Assembly (NCBI GenBank): GCA_017883125.1
Contig: JADGOD010000016.1
Location: forward strand, 1 to 15,667
Origin: Acidimicrobiales bacterium
GTDB taxonomy: Bacteria; Actinomycetota; Acidimicrobiia; Acidimicrobiales; RAAP-2
Length of the DNA: 15,667 nt
Reading direction: 5' to 3'
Position numbers and translations under genes: made by a program. Each line of letters begins with the position of its first letter. The stretch's first letter is position 1. Below are positions 13,675-15,667 of the stretch, in pieces. The notes below the pieces were generated by a model, which saw nothing but the letters and a program-made list of their open reading frames with translations, was not told where the DNA came from and searched no databases.

Positions 13675-15077
13675 CGGTCAAGGTCCTCCGGGGATGCGAA
13701 GCGGCCGACGATGGCCGTGGCGGCAGCGACGGCAGGGGAGACCAGGTGTGTGCGGCCCCCCCGACCCTGGCGGCCTTCGAAGTTACGGTTCGAGGTTGAC
13801 GCCGCTCGCTCACCGACAGCGAGCTTGTCGGGGTTCATCGCCAAGCACATCGAGCAACCTGGCTCGCGCCACTCGAAGCCGGCGGCGGTGAAGATGGCAT
13901 CGAGACCCTCGGCTTCGGCCTGGTTCTTGACCCGGTGCGAGCCCGGGACGACGAGGGCTCGCATGCCGGGAGCCACATGGCGACCGTCGAGGATCGACGC
14001 GGCGAGCCGGAGGTCTTCGATGCGGGAGTTCGTGCACGAGCCCAGGAAGACGGTGTCGACTGGGATGTCGCGGATCAGGGTTCCGGCGGTGAGGCCCATG
14101 TACTCAAGGGCCCGGGCCGCAGAGTCGCGCTCGTTCTCGGTGCCGAACGACGTCGGGTCGGGGACCGAACCGCCGATCTGGGTGACCTGTGCGGGGTTGG
14201 TGCCCCAGGTGACGCCGGGGGCGATGGTGGAGGCGTCGATGGTCACCACACGGTCGAAGACCGCCCCTTCGTCGGTGGGAAGCGTGCGCCAGTAGGCGAC
14301 CGCCTCTTCCCAGGCGGCACCGTCGGGCGCATGCTCACGGCCCTTGAGGTACTCGAAAGTGGTCTCGTCGGGAGCGATGAGCCCGGCCCGGGCGCCGGCT
14401 TCGATGCTCATGTTGCAGACCGTCATCCGACCTTCCATCGACAGCGAGCGGATGGCGCCTCCTCGGTACTCGAGCACGTGGCCGACGCCTCCGCCGGTCC
14501 CGATCTCGCCGATGATGGCCAGCACGATGTCCTTGGCGGTCACGCCGGGGGGAAGTTCGCCCTCGACCTCGATGGCCATGGACTTTGGCGGCTGCTGGGG
14601 GAGCGTCTGGGTGGCGAGCACGTGCTCGACCTCGCTGGTGCCGATCCCGAAGGCCAGAGCACCGAAGGCGCCATGGGTCGAGGTGTGGCTGTCGCCGCAG
14701 ACGATCGTCATCCCCGGCTGGGAGAGCCCGAGCTCGGGTCCGATCACGTGAACGATGCCCTGGTTGGGGTCGCCCATCGGGTAGCAGGTGATCCCGAACT
14801 CGGCGGTGTTGGCGTTCAGGGTCTCGAGCTGGGTGGCCGAGACGGGGTCGGCCACCGGCTTGTCGATGTCGATCGTCGGCACGTTGTGGTCGGCCGTGGC
14901 GATGGTGAGCTCCGGGTGGCGGACGGTCCGGCCCTCCAGGCGCAGCCCGTCAAACGCCTGGGGCGAGGTGACCTCGTGGACGAGGTGGAGGTCGATGAAG
15001 ATCAGGTCCGGCTCTCCGGCAGCTTGGTGGACGAGGTGGGCGTCCCAAACCTTCTCTGACAGTGTCTTGGGGCTCAC
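13671..15077 (-). CDS. leuC: 3-isopropylmalate dehydratase, large subunit
   Basis: Catalytic subunit, of the aconitase family, carrying a 4Fe-4S cluster. The 468-residue product is normal in length. All three cluster cysteines are seen: C348 in FLGSCTNSRIEDL, and C408 and C411 in GCSMCLAMNPDK. Other landmarks are ATADHNVPT (60-68), CGDSHTSTHGAFGALAFGIGTSEVEHVLATQ (127-157) and CNMSIEAGARAG (221-232). The start is GTG 15077, with GAGG 8 bases upstream inside greA, and it overlaps the greA TGA by 4 bases. It is therefore translationally coupled to greA upstream and leuD downstream; I see no leader peptide or terminator for leuCD, unlike for leuA. Confidence 0.97.
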   Translation of the reverse strand: MSPKTLSEKVWDAHLVHQAAGEPDLIFIDLHLVHEVTSPQAFDGLRLEGRTVRHPELTIATADHNVPTIDIDKPVADPVSATQLETLNANTAEFGITCYPMGDPNQGIVHVIGPELGLSQPGMTIVCGDSHTSTHGAFGALAFGIGTSEVEHVLATQTLPQQPPKSMAIEVEGELPPGVTAKDIVLAIIGEIGTGGGVGHVLEYRGGAIRSLSMEGRMTVCNMSIEAGARAGLIAPDETTFEYLKGREHAPDGAAWEEAVAYWRTLPTDEGAVFDRVVTIDASTIAPGVTWGTNPAQVTQIGGSVPDPTSFGTENERDSAARALEYMGLTAGTLIRDIPVDTVFLGSCTNSRIEDLRLAASILDGRHVAPGMRALVVPGSHRVKNQAEAEGLDAIFTAAGFEWREPGCSMCLAMNPDKLAVGERAASTSNRNFEGRQGRGGRTHLVSPAVAAATAIVGRFASPEDLDR

Positions 15078-15553
15078 GATCCGATCCTCAAGATCTCGAC
15101 CTTCAGCATTCCACCGGGGGCCTTGTACTCGACGACGTCGCCCACAACCTTGCCCAGCAGGGCTGCACCAAGCGGTGCCGTGGGCGAGGCGACGGGGAGG
15201 TCTCCCTGGCGCTCCTCGATCGATCCGACGAAGTAGTCCTGGGTGTCGTCGTCATCGTCACCTTCGTAGCGGAGCGTCACCACGGAGCCTTCTGCGACGA
15301 CTCCGGAAGCTCCGCCAGCTTCGACGATCTCAGCTCTCTTGAGCAGCGCCTGGAGCTGGCGGACTCGGGCCTCCATCTTGCCCTGGGAGTCCTTTGCCGC
15401 GTGGTAGTCACCGTTCTCGGAGAGGTCTCCAAGGGCACGAGCCGACTCGATGGCCTGGGCGATCTCGATCCGCCCGCGGGTGGTGAGATCCTCGAGCTCG
15501 GCCGAGAGCCGGTCGTGGGTCTCTTGGGTGAGTTTCGTTGGCGTTTCGGTCAT
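15074..15553 (-). CDS. greA: Transcription elongation factor GreA
   Basis: Inserts its coiled coil into the secondary channel of RNA polymerase and stimulates cleavage of backtracked RNA. The 159-residue product has an N-terminal coiled coil (about 5-78) with the acidic tip LGDLSENGDYHAAKD, D43 and E46 corresponding to the two catalytic acidic residues, and a C-terminal FKBP-like domain from about 80, including GSVVTLRYEG and APLGAALLGKVVGDVVEY. A run of five aspartates (DDDDD) sits in that domain's first hairpin. AGGAGG (plus strand 15563-15568) nine bases before the ATG is the strongest ribosome site in the window. The gene overlaps leuC by 4 bases, an unusual partner for a general factor. 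I see no convincing promoter before the window ends. Confidence 0.95.
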   Translation of the reverse strand: MTETPTKLTQETHDRLSAELEDLTTRGRIEIAQAIESARALGDLSENGDYHAAKDSQGKMEARVRQLQALLKRAEIVEAGGASGVVAEGSVVTLRYEGDDDDDTQDYFVGSIEERQGDLPVASPTAPLGAALLGKVVGDVVEYKAPGGMLKVEILRIGS

Positions 15554-15589
15554 GGCGTTCTTCCTCCTGGCGCACTGATCGCCACTGAG

Positions 15590-15616
15590 AGGGTACCGCC
15601 TGAGCCAGGCGACCCT
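15590..15616 (-). other. Inverted repeat in the greA upstream region
   Basis: A 6-bp stem (15597-15602 with 15606-15611, 3-base loop) extended after a 2-base bulge by 5 bp (15590-15594 with 15612-15616). It lies about 37 bases upstream of the greA ATG, so it may be a hairpin in the greA 5' leader or an operator-like palindrome. The rest of 15554-15667 shows no gene. Confidence 0.35.
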
Positions 15617-15667
15617 TCTACACCTTGAGCGGATCCCGGTCTGGCCGCCTTGACCCTGCTCGCCGAG

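Noticed and set aside
13072..15059. Long plus-strand frames opposite leuD and leuC
   Set aside because: Shadow frames on the reverse of highly conserved genes; no start site or motif.

Overview
The window is a high-GC stretch (well above 60% G+C by eye) of ordinary bacterial chromosome, most likely from an actinobacterium, possibly of the Acidimicrobiia type. The family versions point this way: a mycobacterial-type SerC, a long-form SerA of 523 residues, a long (yeast/actinobacterial-type) 2-isopropylmalate synthase, frequent GTG starts, and several promoters that appear to make leaderless mRNAs. The lineage is inferred from protein style only; no rRNA is present.

Layout: the 3' half of ilvD (1-832) is followed by an attenuator-controlled ilvB-ilvN-ilvC operon (about 943-4529). 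Next comes a short accessory patch (4530-6487) with two unrecognised exported Ser/Gly/Ala/Pro-rich proteins and a detached second copy of the last 95 codons of ilvC. Then serC (-) and aspC (+) diverge with only 7 bp between their start codons, and serA (+) follows. A 56-residue membrane protein gene (-) diverges from leuA (+). leuA has its own leader peptide and attenuator, and its stop overlaps the start of a GNAT acetyltransferase gene. Facing them is a greA-leuC-leuD operon (-) in which each junction is a 4-base stop/start overlap.

Together the genes make branched-chain amino acids: IlvBN, IlvC and IlvD for valine/isoleucine and the 2-ketoisovalerate that LeuA uses, then LeuA and LeuCD for leucine (leuB is not in the window). 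SerA and SerC supply serine, and an aminotransferase of the aspartate type is added.

The clearest things not evident from long open frames are two tiny leader peptides, VHMALLQPAIPVVLR before ilvB and MVIINDTLLLT before leuA. Both are packed with Val/Ile/Leu codons, both appear leaderless or nearly so, and each is followed by a terminator hairpin with a T-run. The most accessory-looking region is 4646-6466, where exported proteins are bracketed by a 294-bp imperfect direct repeat of the ilvC 3' end. I did not find a defence system, CRISPR array, tRNA, rRNA or intact mobile element.
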